In this document: one piece after another, positions 1 through 12,688 of the stretch
How the letters are laid out: every line of letters begins with the position of its first letter
Numbering within the stretch: the first letter of the stretch is position 1
DNA from: Meconema thalassinum
Taxonomy: Eukaryota; Arthropoda; Insecta; Orthoptera; Tettigoniidae
Assembly (NCBI GenBank): GCA_946902985.2
Contig: OX336389.2
Location: forward strand, 142,961,099 to 143,025,098
Length of the DNA stretch: 64,000 nt
Direction: 5' to 3'
The notes under the pieces: generated by a model
The model's input: only the letters and a program-made list of their open reading frames with translations
Databases searched by the model: none
Told to the model about the DNA's origin: nothing
Position numbers and translations under genes: made by a program

Positions 1-401
1 TGACGATTGGTATTTGTGCATGTACAATTTCAGTTTGGCAATTACGTTGGCTTGGTACTTTACCGGCGCCAAGTTTGAAGGGAGGGAGTATGTGACAATT
101 CTAACTCGCCTCGACCGTAAGTACACTTGATTTTGACAGCTGCATGCAGGTTCTTGGGAGTTGAGATGTGGTAGTGCTCTTTATCTACGCTAGAGTGCAC
201 GAGCGCCTTGGTGAAGGTTACAACTGGGTCGTGTTCGCCTGGTGGTGAAAGCTGTAATCTTATCTGCGTGTAGAATGATAGTCTTCCTTGCCAAGTTAAG
301 ATGGTTCCCTTGGTAACAACTGTTAGTATTTTTTCGATGCGATTATTATTGTGTGTTGGTACACGATCTAGAAAGGATATAACATCATGTAGTCTACGGA
401 T

Positions 402-426
402 ATTGAGTAGCTTTTAGCTACTCAAT
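402..426 (+). other. Conserved perfect hairpin, unit 1
   Basis: The arms ATTGAGTAGCT and AGCTACTCAAT are exact reverse complements around a TTT loop. The same hairpin recurs 166 bp before the GTG-started 97-codon frame in every unit. No T-run follows, so it is not a simple terminator. Its function is unknown. Confidence 0.85.
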
Positions 427-1744
427 CAGATGTCTTGCTTCGTAAACCTCGTCGTAACTGGCTCTACCAAAATATGAATCGATATGGAATAGTTTGCCTT
501 TAAATTAATTTATTTTTCATGTAAAAATGTGGCAGAAAGATGAGGTTGGTTCTCGTGTACACCTGCGGTGTGTGATAGTCTGTACTTCGGTTTGAAACGG
601 ATACCTAAGTGGTCATGTCGACAAGAAATATTAGTTGCTCCTTATTTATTGTTTATATATTTTGTTGAGGCAACTTTAAGGGAAGCAAACCTATATGTCG
701 TGGATTTCCATAAGAGGCCAAATGTGGTTAAATGGAGTTGTGAAGATTTGGTAAAAGGTATTATGCTCCAAAAGAGAAGTAAGTGGATTGTTATATATTT
801 CTGGGGTGCATGTGTATCTGCCTGGTGCATGTTATTTATAATCTTATTGTCATCACCGTGATTGGCTCACGTAGTTGGGAGGCTTTCAACTTGCTGTGTG
901 GATAAAGCTTTTAAATATTCGTTTCTGGTTTGTTAATATAATCTTTCACTTTATCCATGTTTAGTTTGCCTAATAGAGGTCCGTGTTAATTATGTAAAGC
1001 TTTTATTTTATTTGAGTTGGGGTTCGTATATGCTGGCATTGCGTTCGTCTTCTGTTTTTGGTAATCGGTTGTTGTGTTCTGGATAACCTTGTTATGATTG
1101 TCAGCTGTTAGATGAAAAATGTGAATCGAGGCTCCATGTTTAAAAGGGTTTGACGAATTGAGATCTAGTTCCGAGTTTGCTCAGGTTAAGAAAAGAATTA
1201 TACAAGATTTAATATATTTAGGGTCTTAAGACATTACCGATTGATTGACGGGTATTAAATATTATTGAAGACTGTTTTCCGACTATAACTGAATGTTGTA
1301 TAATAAGGAAATGTGGAATATTGTAGGTTAGGCCTCCTTCCTTATGTTATCGAGTCTACTGATAATAATTTAATGTGAATGGATATTTTGACCTAAGAGG
1401 AATATTTTGGGAGCCAATGCATGTAAGTTGTATCCTACGTCAGGTACCACACCTTTTCTTATATGTATACTGCATGTAATTGTTTATGTTATTTTTATTG
1501 TAAAATTTGTTTTATGAATAGAAGTGTTATCTTTAAATATGAATCGTGTGTATCATTTCTGGGTCTGGGATTCTGTAGACAGCTCTCAAGGTAGACACCT
1601 CGGGTTGTGGTTGAAAATGGCCCAGTAGCTTTCCTTCCACAGTTCGTATTTGTCGTTGTTGTCGTGTGAGCTGTTCACTTGCATCGAGAGCGTGATTTTA
1701 CGTGTTTAACACATTTATGTCTATTTTGAGAGTTGTTCAGAATT

Positions 1745-1762
1745 AGGAACTAGAAGTGGTAT
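1745..1762 (+). promoter_or_regulatory. Possible decayed primer-binding-site relic
   Basis: The segment around AGAAGTGG lies just after a TTGTTCA end (CA at 1738-1739) and 90 bp before gag. Its position and partial sequence resemble the tRNA-Leu-type primer site of some invertebrate LTR elements, but by eye only about 12 of 18 bases match a form I recall. It is repeated in all full units. Confidence 0.2.
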
Positions 1763-1852
1763 ACCAAAAATAAATTATGATCAGAGTTGTATTCTGTAAA
1801 TGTTACTAATCTTTCTGTGTTCTATGTTTCATGTATACCAACCCACCTTGTA

Positions 1853-3598
1853 ATGGAAAAACGAGTTCTTCCAAACATATATTATCTGAGGAAAGATGAA
1901 TTGGGGTTTGAAATCTTGATTCGTGGAAGGATTCCACAGGGAAATAGAGAAGCTGACTTGGATGTGTTGAGGTCTTTACGTGATGCTCCTGTAAATATCC
2001 CGCCTATTAACAGTGAATATTGGGAATTGGGTAAGTCTAGTGTCATTACATCTGTTTCAAACTTGTTAAGTGCTTGTACTTCGTTGTATGGTGTTATCGA
2101 TTCGTCTGAATATCAGAGAAATTAATTAAGGTGGCGTGCTCTACATTGGTTATTGAGATTGGCTGATTGGATTAATGTCTGGTTAAAAGTTGAGGACGAT
2201 ATTTCATTTGCAAATGAATTGTCAAGTTTGCGTGATAGGTTGGCTGTTGTTTACGAACGTATGTTTTCTGGTGAAACCGGTGATTATAAAAGTGAATCAT
2301 TGGCGTCGTCAATCGGTGGAGGTTCTGAGAATGGTGATCGGTGTGAAGTGAATGTTGATAATAATTTGGTTGAAGATGTAGAATCTGTGTTGTCAATAGA
2401 TCGTTTACGAATTAGTAATCCTGCTGTTATGCAGCATCGGAATGGGTCGTCTAATCAGCCTTCGAGAAATATGTAATTTTCAGCTAGGCCTAATATTATT
2501 GACCAGGCTAATTTAAATAATGGATACAGCTTGTCATCTGGGTCCTTATTGAGAGAAATTAGTGCGAATGCCTCAATTAATCTAACTTCTGGAATTTCTC
2601 GTTGTGTGAAGTCTGTACAAACCAGTGAAAGTATAATTAATGTAACTGATGTTGTCGAGCATAATTTGATGAAGCATAATTTGAATTTAGGAGATTCGTC
2701 TCAAGTGTGTGACCCTGGAAATGTCATGTCAGATATCAATGTTAGATTTTCTACGTTACCCAATCCGATAGCCTTGATTTTAAAGAATTTTCACATCTGT
2801 AATGGTACGGAGAATGATTTATTAGTGCAATTCCTTAGGAAATTTGTAGAATTAAAGGACAGTGCTGTGGTGTTTGGACTGTCCGAACGTCAAATATTTA
2901 GAATGGTGTTTCCTTGCACTTCGGGTATGCTTAGACAGATCTTAATTAATAACATGTCTGCTGGAAATTCATTAATTAATTTTCAAATGGAAGTTTTAAA
3001 TTATTTTATTACCCCGTACAACTTGTCTGATCTTCATCGGAGCTATTTATTCAGAAGATAGAGAAAGGATGAAACTCTGAACGATTATTTTGTGGATGTT
3101 AGGTATTATGCTAAAGTATTTGCTGTTCAGTTGTCGGAGGAGCAAATCGTTGCCTCATTAGTCGAAGGAATTAACCCCATTTATAGATTGTGTTTAACCA
3201 TGTGTGCTAGGCCTAAGACTTATGAGGAGTTTTATGATATGGTTCTTACTGCTGAGAAGTTTAAAAAGGCATATGCTGTTCGCATGGCAAATTCATCGCT
3301 ACCATGTTCTTCTATTCAGGGTACCTTTGGGCAAATTGGTTCTCAGCCTGTTTTTCAGTGGACGAGTGCTGTTCGGTCTGGAGGAAGACACCCTGTTCAG
3401 GTTATTAATAATGCTTTATTTCAGGGAGAGGTATGTATGGATGTTGTTCCTGTTTCTGGTCCATACCATAATTTTCAGGCGCGTTCCAACCGGAGATATG
3501 GTGAGAGTGATACATATCAAGGTAGGCGGTGCGACTTATGAGGGTCGTATAATCACCTTAGACGTTGGTGTGATGCCAGAATGAATCATAATTCCTGA
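1853..3598 (+). pseudogene. Retrotransposon gag pseudogene, unit 1
   Basis: This is a dead gag-like frame of 582 codons with no frameshift. The start is taken as the ATG at 1853 (MEKRVLPNIYYLRKDEL), because the frame upstream has only a TTG. Codons about 297-470 have the layout of the Retrotrans_gag capsid core: a hydrophobic helical region, then a DETLNDYFVDVRYYAK-like segment and LSEEQIVASLVEGINP. This is followed by a Gln/Ser/Arg-rich stretch and a zinc-knuckle position near codons 560-573. Four in-frame stops break it: TAA at 2123, TAA at 2474, TAG at 3059 and TGA at 3539. The last replaces the second Cys of the knuckle. No protease, reverse transcriptase or integrase follows. In other units the knuckle reads CX2CX4HX4C. 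Ty3/gypsy-like gag is the most likely source; the exact clade cannot be told from gag alone. Confidence 0.8.
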
Positions 3599-4153
3599 AG
3601 ATGTTGTGGTGATCTTGTACGTACTGTATTTTTATTTTCAAAATTGTGTTTGGTCTTTGGAAACCACACTTATGTATGTATGTATGTTCTGTATGAATTG
3701 TATGTTTGATGAGCGATGGATGGATTTGTGTGTATTGGGTAAAAATATCTCTATTTGGAATCTTCTGCATTGTGTATGACCAGAGTGACTCATTGTTTTG
3801 CGTCAAGTTGGTGTGTAGGCGAAAGGTTAGAATTTTCTAATTGGCTTTTGACATTTTGTTGGTACGGAGAGGAATTTCATTTTGTGTTACAGTAATAATT
3901 TTGAATTTTCAAGATCGTGTATGACCTACATGATGCTTTGGTGCGTGTTTGTAGTAAAGTGACCTTTATTTGAATCTTCAATATCGTATACTGGTTCTGG
4001 AGGAAGGTGGTATAATTGTGCGTTAGTGTATGGTGTGGGTATGAATGTGAATCACTAATATGTCCTTTAATTTGGGGAGGGATTTTGTTCTTGTTTCTTG
4101 TTTTAATGGGCAAAGTTATGTTTTTTTAAAAAGTTTTCAATGGTGGCCTTATA

Positions 4154-4190
4154 TATAAATAGGGTCGTTAAAATATCCTTGTTCAGCTTA
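4154..4190 (+). promoter_or_regulatory. TATA box plus initiator, unit 1
   Basis: TATAAATA (4154-4161) is followed by the initiator TTCAGCTT with its A at 4185, 31 bp after the first T of TATA. This is the canonical spacing for an insect Pol II core promoter. No DPE is seen at +28. It points into the 305-bp subrepeats and on to the next unit. Confidence 0.65.
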
Positions 4191-5083
4191 AGATCCTAAC
4201 GTATATGGAGGTATGGGACTCAAATATTAGGTGGCTTAAGCTGAATATGTATTTAATGGTAAGTATTTACTAAACATTCCGAAATAGTTTCTCCGAGTAG
4301 TGACCTTGTGCACTTATTATTGCTTGTTGAACTGAGGAAGTAGGTACTTACAGGTGAGTTGTTTGTGTCATGAGGTTAATTTGGCAATGGTCGTTGTTTC
4401 GTGGAAGTGAATTTGTTGAAATTCTCATCCGAGACAGCATAAAGGTAATTGTCTATTTAAAGGGTATTTGTGGTAATATATCCTTGTTCAGTTTAAGATC
4501 CTAACGTATATGGAAGTATGGGACTCAAATATTAGGTGGCATAAGCTGAATATGTATTTAATGGTAGGTATTCACTAAACATTCCGAAATAGTTTCTCCG
4601 AGTAGTGACCTTGTGCACTTATTATTGCTTGTTGAACTGAGGAAGTAGGTACTTACAGTTGAGTTGTGTGTGTCATGAGGTTAATGAGGTAATGGTCGTT
4701 GTTTCGTTGAAGTGAATTTGCTGAAATTCTCATCCGAGACAGCATAAAGGTAATTGTTTATTTAAAGGGTATTTGTGGTAATATATCCTTGTTCAGTTTA
4801 AGATCCTAACGTATATGGAGGTTTGGGACTCAAATATTAGGTGGCATAAGCTGAATATGTATTTAATGGTAGGTATTCACTAAACATTCCGAAATAGTTT
4901 CTCCGAGTAGTGACCTTGTGCACTTATTATTGCTTGTTGAACTGAGGAAGTAGGTACTTACAGTTGAGTTGTGTGTGTCATGAGGTTAATGAGGTAATGG
5001 TCGTTGTTTCGTTGAAGTGAATTTGCTGAAATTCTCATCCGAGACAGCCTAAAGGTAATTCTTATTTAAAAGGGTATTTGGTG
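4172..5083 (+). repeat. Three 305-bp subrepeats, unit 1
   Basis: GATCCTAACG recurs at 4192, 4497 and 4802, an exact 305-bp period. Each copy begins with TTGTTCAG (initiator-like), and copies 2 and 3 are preceded by TATTTAAAGGG. The first copy carries TTACAG|GTGAGT; the other two have TTACAGTTGAG. Confidence 0.93.
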
Positions 5084-5426
5084 TTATGTGTCACTGTTTT
5101 AACGATCTCCTATTTATATTGTGGTAGAATATTTTGGGGATATTTGTGGGTAGTAACTGTTTTCTTTGGTGAATTTAGTGGTTATGCAATGATGTGTGTG
5201 TGCGAAGGTGTTGGGGTTTTCTTAGGTCTGCACGTGTGGTCTGTTGATACTTCATTTGTTGTTGCTTTCTTGGTCTTTCCTTTTTTCTTTCTTTTTTTCC
5301 TTGGGTTTTGAATCTGTTAATGGTTTTCTTGGGTAGATTTTTCTTGCTTGTAGCCTAAATGAGTTGAGACAGATGTGTGATTGGGGACTTATGCCAACGT
5401 TCTTTTGGGGATAATAGTTTTCTTGG

Positions 5427-5441
5427 TGGGGGGGGGGGGGG
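5427..5441 (+). repeat. Poly-G tract
   Basis: A run of about 14 G. The same site has about 15 G in unit 4, 14 in unit 6, 7 in unit 5, and a short interrupted run in units 2, 3 and 7, so it is a hypervariable tract. Confidence 0.85.
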
Positions 5442-5790
5442 TACTCAAGAACTCATTTTTCATCTGGGATTTGCTTGCTTCTCTGTAATTGTTATGAATT
5501 TGGTTTGTCAATTCTACATTTTCTTGATCGCATTGAGTACTCATCAACACTTCTAATTGTTTATTTAATATATGTGTAAACTTAAATATTTTGTAAAGTG
5601 TGTGGATATTCTGAGATAGGTTTTGTGTTAGGAAAATTTCTGCCATATTTTTGATATATGTAATGATTTTGTTCGTTTATTTGTTTAATATCAAATCTTT
5701 GTGTAAACTATTCCATGAAAACGATACTCGCCTAGTCGAATTTGGTTTCAGCTGCTATCATCGTTGATTCGTCTGCGTAGAAGGTTTTGG

Positions 5791-6051
5791 ATGTACTGTG
5801 AAGACTATCTGTGGCCAGGATGGTGGAACTGTCATCTGGAAGCTAAAGCGGATCTGCACTTATCCTCGGAAGAATTGATGAATTATGTATACCATTATGT
5901 ATTATTGTCTGTACTAGTTATTCTGATGTATCATGTTACATGTAAGATGCAATTTTCTTGGCATGAAAAGGAATGTACCATTAGCTACGCTAACTTCTGC
6001 ATGAACTATCATCGACCTGTGTGTAGTCAAACTTGTGGTGGTGGATTTTGA
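5791..6051 (+). CDS. Short ORF of unknown function, repeated in each unit
   Basis: An 86-codon frame starting at the first ATG (MYCEDYLWPGWW) and ending CSQTCGGGF, with a hydrophobic stretch (YVLLSVLVILMYHV) that could span a membrane and several cysteines near the C-terminus. I do not recognise a family. Matching frames lie at 11914-12174, 18041-18265 (cut short by a CGA-to-TGA change), 28240-28500, 33751-34011, 40200-40460 and 46277-46537. Between unit 1 and units 6-7 most differences I see are amino-acid changing (D/N, L/M, Y/D, L/Q) and few are silent, which argues against selection for a protein. It is probably open by chance in young copies. Confidence 0.15.
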   Translation: MYCEDYLWPGWWNCHLEAKADLHLSSEELMNYVYHYVLLSVLVILMYHVTCKMQFSWHEKECTISYANFCMNYHRPVCSQTCGGGF

Positions 6052-6540
6052 ACGAACTTGTGAAGAAGTGTTTATTTCTACCTTCTCATTTAATGCATGC
6101 CTAAAACTAAACCTGTTTTGAAGTGATGAATTTGGGTATTGACGATTGGTATTTGTGCATGTACAATTTCAGTTTGACAATTACGTTGGCTTGGTACTTT
6201 ACCGGCGCCAAGTTTGAATGGAGGGAGTATGTGACAATACTAACTCGCCTCGACAGTAAGTACACTTGATTTTGACAGCTGCATGCAGGTTCTTGGGAGT
6301 TGAGATGTGGTAGTGCTCTTTATCTACGCTAGAGTGCAGGAGCGCCTTGGTGAAGGTTACAACTGGGTCGTGTTCGCCTGGTGGTGAAAGCTGTAATCTT
6401 ATCTGCGTGTAGAATGATAGTCTTCCTTGCCAAGTTAAGATGGTTCCCTTGGTAACAAGTGTTAGTATTTTTTCGATGCGATTATTATTGTGTGTTGGTA
6501 CATGATCTAGAGAGGATATAACATCATGTAGTCTACGGAT

Positions 6541-6565
6541 ATTGAGTAGCTTTTAGCTACTCAAT
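6541..6565 (+). other. Conserved hairpin, unit 2
   Basis: Identical arms and loop to the unit 1 hairpin. Confidence 0.85.
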
Positions 6566-7991
6566 CAGATGTCTTGCTTCGTAAACCTCGTCGTAACTGG
6601 CTCTACCAAAATATGAATCGATATGGAATAGTTTGCCTTTAAATTAATTTATTTTTCATGTAAAAATGTGACAGAAAGGTGAGGTTGGTTCTCGTGTACA
6701 CCTGCGGTGTGTGATAGTCTTTACTTCGGTTTGAAACGGATACCTAAGTGGTCATGTCGACAAGAAATATTAGTTGCTCCTTATTTATTGTTTATATATT
6801 TTGTTGAGGCAACTTTAAGGGAAGCAAACTTATATGTCGTGGATTTCCATAAGAGGCCAAATGTGGTTAAATGGAGTTGCGAAGATTTGGTAAAAGGTAT
6901 TATGCTCCAAAAGAGAAGTAAGTGGATTGTTATATATTTCTGGGGTGCATGTGTATTTGCCTGGTGCATGTTATTTATAATCTTATTGTCATCACCGTGA
7001 TTGGCTCACGTAGTTGGGACGCTTTCAACTTGCTGTGTGGATAAAGCTTTTAAATATTCGTTTCTGGTTTGTTAATATAATCTTTCACTTTATCCATGTT
7101 TAGTTTGCCTAATAGAGGTCCGTGTTAATTATGTAAAGCTTTTATTTTATTTGAGTTGGGGTTCGTATATGCTGGCATTGCGTTCGTCTTCTGTTTTTGG
7201 TAATCGGTTGTTGTGTTTTGGATAACCTTGTTATGATTGTCAGCTGTTAGATGAAAAATGTGAATCGAGGCTCCATATTTAAAAGGGTTTGACGAATTGA
7301 GATCTAGTTCCGAGTTTGCTCAGGTTAAGAAAAGAATTATACAAGATTTAATATATTTAGGGTCTTACGACATTACCCATTGATTGACGGGTATTAAATA
7401 TTATTGAAGGCTGTTTTCCGACTATAACTGAATGTTGTATAATAAGCAAATGTGGAATATTGTAGGTTAGGCCTCCTTCCTTATGTTATCGAGTCTACTG
7501 ATAATAATTTAATGTGAATGGATATTTTGACCTAAGAGGAATATTTTGGGAGCCAATGCATGTAAGTTGTATCCTACGTCAGGTACCACACCTTTTCTTT
7601 TATTTATACTGCATGTAATTGTTTATGTTATTATTATTGTAAAATTTGTTTTATGAATAGAAGTGCTATCTTTAAATATGAATCGTGTGTATCATTTCTG
7701 GGTCTGGGATTCTGTAGACAGCTCTCAAGGTAGACACCTCGGGTTGTGGTTGAAAATGGCCCAGTAGCTTTCCTTCCACAGTTCGTATTTGTCGTTGTTG
7801 TCGTGTGAGCTGTTCACTTGCATCGAGAGCGTGATTTTACGTGTTTAACACATTTATGTCTATTTTGAGAGTTGTTCAGAATTATGAACTAGAAGTGGTA
7901 TACCAAAAATAAATTATGATCAGAGTTGTATTCTGTAAATGTTACTAATCTTTGTGTGTTCTATGTTTCATGTATACCAACCCACCTTGTA

Positions 7992-9737
7992 ATGGAAAAA
8001 CGAGTTCTTCCAAACATATATTATCTGAGGAAAGATGAATTGGGGTTTGAAATCTTGATTCGTGGAAGGATTCCACAGGGAAATAGAGAAGCTGACATGG
8101 ATGTGTTGAGGTCTTTACGTGATGCTCCTGTAAATATCCCGCCTATTAACAGTGAATATTGGGAATTGGGTAAGTCTAGTGTCATTACATCTGTTTCAAA
8201 ATCCTTAAGTGCTTGTGCTTCGTTGGATGGTGTTATCGATTCGTCTGAATATCTGAGAAATTAATTAAGGTGGCGTGCTCTACATTGGTTATTGAGTTTG
8301 GCTGATTTGATTAATGTCTGGTCAAAAGTTGAGGACGATATTTCATTTGCAAATGGATTGTCATTTTTGCATGATAGGTTGGCTGTTGTTTACGAACGTA
8401 TGTGTTCTGGTGTAACCGGTGATTATAAAAGTGAATCTTTGGCGTCGTCAATCGGTGGAGGTTCTGAGAATGGTGATCGGTGTGAAGTGAATGTTGATAA
8501 TAATTTGGTTGAAGATGTAGAATCTGTGTTGTCAATAGATCATTTACGAATTAGTAATCCTGCTGTTATGCAGCATCGGAATGGGTCGTCTAATCAGTCT
8601 TCGAGAAATATGTAATTTTCAGCTAGGCCTAATATTATTGACCAGGCTAATTTAAATAATGGATACAGCTTGTCATCTGGGTCCTTATTGAGAGAAAATA
8701 GTGCAAATGCCTCAATTAAACTAACTTCTGGAATTTCTCGTTGTGTGAAGTCTGTACAAACCAGTGAATGTATAATTAATGTAACTGATGTTGTCGAGCA
8801 TAATTTGATGAAGCATAATTTGAATTTAGGAGATTCTTCTCAAGTGTGTGACCCTGGAAATGTCATGTCAGATATCAATGTTAGATTTTCTACGTTACCC
8901 AATCCGATAGCCTTGATTTTAAAGAATTTTCACATCTGTAATGGTACGGAGAATGATTTATTAGTGCAATTCCTTAGGAAATTTGTAGAATTAAAGGACA
9001 GTGCTGTGGTGTTTGGACTGTCCGAACGTCAAATATTTAGAATGGTGTTTCCTTGCACTTCGGGTATGCTTAGACAGATCTTAATTAATAACATGTCTGC
9101 TGGAAATTCATTAATTAATTTTCAAATGGAAGTTTTAAATTATTTTATTACCCCGTACAACTTGTCTGATCTTCATCGGAGCTATTTATTCAGAGGATAG
9201 AGAAAGGATGAAACTCTGAACGATTATTTTGTGGATGTTAGGTATTATGCTAAAGTATTTGCTGTTCAGTTGTCGGAGGAGCAAATCGTTGCCTCATTAG
9301 TCGAAGGAATTAACCCCATTTATAGATTGTGTTTAACCATGTGTGCTAGGCCTAAGACTTATGAGGAGTTTTATGATATGGTTCTTACTGCTGAGAAGTT
9401 TAAAAAGGCATATGCTGTTCGCATGGCAAATTCATCGCTACCATGTTCTTCTATTCAGGGTACCTTTGGGCAAATTGGTTCTCAGCCTGTTTTTCAGTGG
9501 ACGAGTGCTGTTCGGTCTGGAGGAAGACACCCTGTTCAGGTTATTAATAATGCTTTATTTCAGGGAGAGGTATGTATGGATGTTGTTCCTGTTTCTGGTC
9601 CATACCATAATTTTCAGGCGCGTTCCAACCGGAGATATGGTGAGAGTGATACATATCAAGGTAGGCGGTGCGACTTATGAGGGTCGTATAATCACCTTAG
9701 ACGTTGGTGTGATGCCAGAATGAATCATAATTCCTGA
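7992..9737 (+). pseudogene. Retrotransposon gag pseudogene, unit 2
   Basis: A 582-codon frame with no frameshift and the same four stops as unit 1: TAA at 8262, TAA at 8613, TAG at 9198 and TGA at 9678. The zinc-knuckle Cys codon is lost at the last. The capsid-like core (from about 8880) matches unit 1 nearly exactly, while the N-terminal third has private changes (L/F and S/C substitutions near 8300-8780) that are shared with unit 3 only. Confidence 0.8.
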
Positions 9738-10292
9738 AGATGTTGTGGTGATCTTGTACGTACTGTATTTTTATTTTCAAAATTGTGTTTGGTCTTTGGA
9801 AACCACACTTATGTATGTATGTATGTTCTGTATGAATTGTATGTTTGATGAGCGATGGATGGATTTGTGTGTATTGGGTAAAAATATCTCTATTTGGAAT
9901 CTTCTGCATTGTGTATGACCAGAGTGACTCATTGTTTTGCGTCAAGTTGGTGTGTAGGCGAAAGGTTAGAATTTTCTAATTGGCTTTTGACATTTTGTTG
10001 GTACGGAGAGGAATTTCATTTTGTGTTACAGTAATAATTTTGAATTTTCAAGATCGTGTATGACCTACATGATGCTTTGGTGCGTGTTTGTAGTAAAGTG
10101 ACCTTTATTTGAATCTTCAATATCGTATACTGGTTCTGGAGGAAGGTGGTATAATTGTGCGTTAGTGTATGGTGTGGGTATGAATGTGAATCACTAATAT
10201 GTCCTTTAATTTGGGGAGGGATTTTGTTCTTGTTTCTTGTTTTAATGGGCAAAGTTATGTTTTTTTAAAAAGTTTTCAATGGTAGCCTTATA

Positions 10293-10329
10293 TATAAATA
10301 GGGTCGTTAAAATATCCTTGTTCAGCTTA
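10293..10329 (+). promoter_or_regulatory. TATA box plus initiator, unit 2
   Basis: TATAAATA at 10293-10300 and initiator A at 10324; spacing 31 bp. Confidence 0.65.
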
Positions 10330-11222
10330 AGATCCTAACGTATATGGAGGTATTTGACTCAAATATTAGGTGGCATAAGCTGAATATGTATTTAATGGTA
10401 AGTATTTACTAAACATTCCGAAATAGTTTCTCCGAGTAGTGACCTTGTGCACTTATTATTGCTTGTTGAACTGAGGAAGTAGGTACTTACAGGTGAGTTG
10501 TTTGTGTCATGAGGTTAATTTGGCAATGGTCGTTGTTTCGTGGAAGTGAATTTGTTGAAATTCTCATCCGAGACAGCATAAAGGTAATTGTCTATTTAAA
10601 GGGTATTTGTGGTAATATATCCTTGTTCAGTTTAAGATCCTAACGTATATGGAAGTATGGGACTCAAATATTAGGTGGCATAAGCTGAATATGTATTTAA
10701 TGGTAGGTATTCACTAAACATTCCGAAATAGTTTCTCCGAGTAGTGACCTTGTGCACTTATTATTGCTTGTTGAACTGAGGAAGTAGGTACTTACAGTTG
10801 AGTTGTGTGTGTCATGAGGTTAATGAGGTAATGGTCGTTGTTTCGTTGAAGTGAATTTGCTGAAATTCTCATCCGAGACAGCATAAAGGTAATTGTTTAT
10901 TTAAAGGGTATTTGTGGTAATATATCCTTGTTCAGTTTAAGATCCTAACGTATATGGAGGTTTGGGACTCAAATATTAGGTGGCATAAGCTGAATATGTA
11001 TTTAATGGTAGGTATTCACTAAACATTCCGAAATAGTTTCTCCGAGTAGTGACCTTGTGCACTTATTATTGCTTGTTGAACTGAGGAAGTAGGTACTTAC
11101 AGTTGAGTTGTGTGTGTCATGAGGTTAATGAGGTAATGGTCGTTGTTTCGTTGAAGTGAATTTGCTGAAATTCTCATCCGAGACAGCCTAAAGGTAATTC
11201 TTATTTAAAAGGGTATTTGGTG
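10311..11222 (+). repeat. Three 305-bp subrepeats, unit 2
   Basis: GATCCTAACG at 10331, 10636 and 10941. The splice-like TTACAG|GTGAGT is present in the first copy only. Confidence 0.93.
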
Positions 11223-12663
11223 TTATGTGTCACTGTTTTAACGATCTCCTATTTATATTGTGGTAGAATATTTTGGGGATATTTGTGGGTAGTAACTGTT
11301 TTCTTTGGTGAATTTAGTGGTTATGCAATGATGTGTGTGTGCCAAGGTGTTGGGGTCAGCACGTGTGGTCTGTTGATACTTCATTTATTGTTGCTTTCTT
11401 GGTCTTTCCTTTCTTCTTTCTTTCTTTCCTTGGGTTTTGAATCTGTTAATGGTTTTCTTGGGTAGATTTTTCTTGCTTGTAGCCTAAATGAATTGAGACA
11501 GATGTGTGATTGGGGACTTATGACAACGTTCTTTTGGGGATATTAGTTTTCTTGGGGAGGGGGGTACTAAAGAACTCATTTTTCATCTGGGATTTGCTTG
11601 CCTCACTGTAATTGTTATGAATTTGGTTTGTCAATTCTACATTTTCTTGATCGCATTGAGTACTCATCAACACTTCTAATTGTTTATTTAAAATATGTGT
11701 AAACTTAAATATTTTGTAAAGTGTGTGGATATTCTGAGATAGGTTTTGTGTTAGGAAAATTTCTGCCATATTTTTGATATATGTAATGATTTTGTTTGTT
11801 TATTTGTTTAATATCAAATGTTTGTGTAAACTATTCCATGAAAACGATACTAGCCTAGTCGAATTTGGTTTCAGCTGCTATCATCGTTGATTCGTCTGCG
11901 TAGAAGGTTTTGGATGTACTGTGAAGACTATCTGTGGCCAGGATGGTGGAACTGTCATCTGGAAGCTAAAGCGGATCTGCACTTATCCTCGGAAGAATTG
12001 ATGAATTATGTATACCATTATGTATTATTGTCTGTACTAGTTATTCTGATGTATCATGTTACATGTAAGATGCAATTTTCTTGGCATGAAAAGGAATGTA
12101 CCATTAGCTACGCTAACTTCTGCATGAACTATCATCGACCTGTGTGTAGTCAAACTTGTGGTGGTGGATTTTGAACGAACTTGTGAAGAAGTGTTTATTT
12201 CTACCTTCTCATTTAATGCATGCCTAAAACTAAACCTGTTTTGAAGTGATGAATTTGGGTATTGACGATTGGTATTTGTGCATGTACAATTTCAGTTTGA
12301 CAATTACGTTGGCTTGGTACTTTACCGGCGCCAAGTTTGAATGGAGGGAGTATGTGACAATACTAACTCGCCTCGACAGTAAGTTCACTTGATTTTGACA
12401 GCTGCATGCAGGTTCTTGGGAGTTGAGATGTGGTAGTGCTCTTTATCTACGCTAGAGTGCAGGAGCGCCTTGGTGAAGGTTACAACTGGGTCGTGTTCGC
12501 CTGGTGGTGAAAGCTGTAATCTTATCTGCGTGTAGAATGATAGTCCTCCTTGCCAAGTTAAGATGGTTCCCTTGGTAACAAGTGTTAGTATTTTTTCGAT
12601 GCGATTATTATTGTGTGTTGGTACATGATCTAGAGAGGATATAACATCATGTAGTCTACGGAT

Positions 12664-12688
12664 ATTGAGTAGCTTTTAGCTACTCAAT
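12664..12688 (+). other. Conserved hairpin, unit 3
   Basis: Identical arms and loop to unit 1. Confidence 0.85.

Larger units (their letters stand above)
1..6139 (+). repeat. Macrosatellite unit 1 (6139 bp)
   Basis: This is the reference unit of a head-to-tail array; the phase is set arbitrarily at the window start (TGACGATTGG). In order it contains a hairpin (402-426), a T/G-rich non-coding stretch up to the gag relic (1853-3598), non-coding sequence with an ATGT microsatellite near 3668, a TATA-Inr promoter (4154-4185), three 305-bp subrepeats, a 14-G run near 5427 and a short ORF (5791-6051). Positions 427-1744, 3599-4150 and 5084-5790 hold nothing else I recognise. From about 2700 to 5200 it is nearly identical to unit 2, while its first part and the stretch just after 5200 are closer to units 4-7, so it looks mosaic. 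Confidence 0.95.
6140..12262 (+). repeat. Macrosatellite unit 2 (6123 bp)
   Basis: Same layout as unit 1. It differs from unit 3 at only a few places over most of its length (for example AAGTACACTT versus AAGTTCACTT near 6260/12383), so the two are a very recent duplication. After about 11890 it matches unit 1 rather than unit 3. A short deletion near 11355 is shared with unit 3 only. Confidence 0.95.

Noticed and set aside
568..861. 97-codon frame with hydrophobic segments, repeated in every unit
   Set aside because: It starts at GTG and has no early in-frame ATG. The hydrophobic content is expected from T-rich DNA, and the opposite strand is open too.
3204..3584. 126-codon frame overlapping gag in the +1 frame, repeated in most units
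   Set aside because: It overlaps the gag frame that carries the capsid and knuckle signature. It is a shadow frame.
5078..5311. 77-codon very hydrophobic frame after the 305-bp array
   Set aside because: GTG start, shifted or lost in units 2, 3 and 6, and the Phe/Val/Leu richness follows from T/G-rich DNA.
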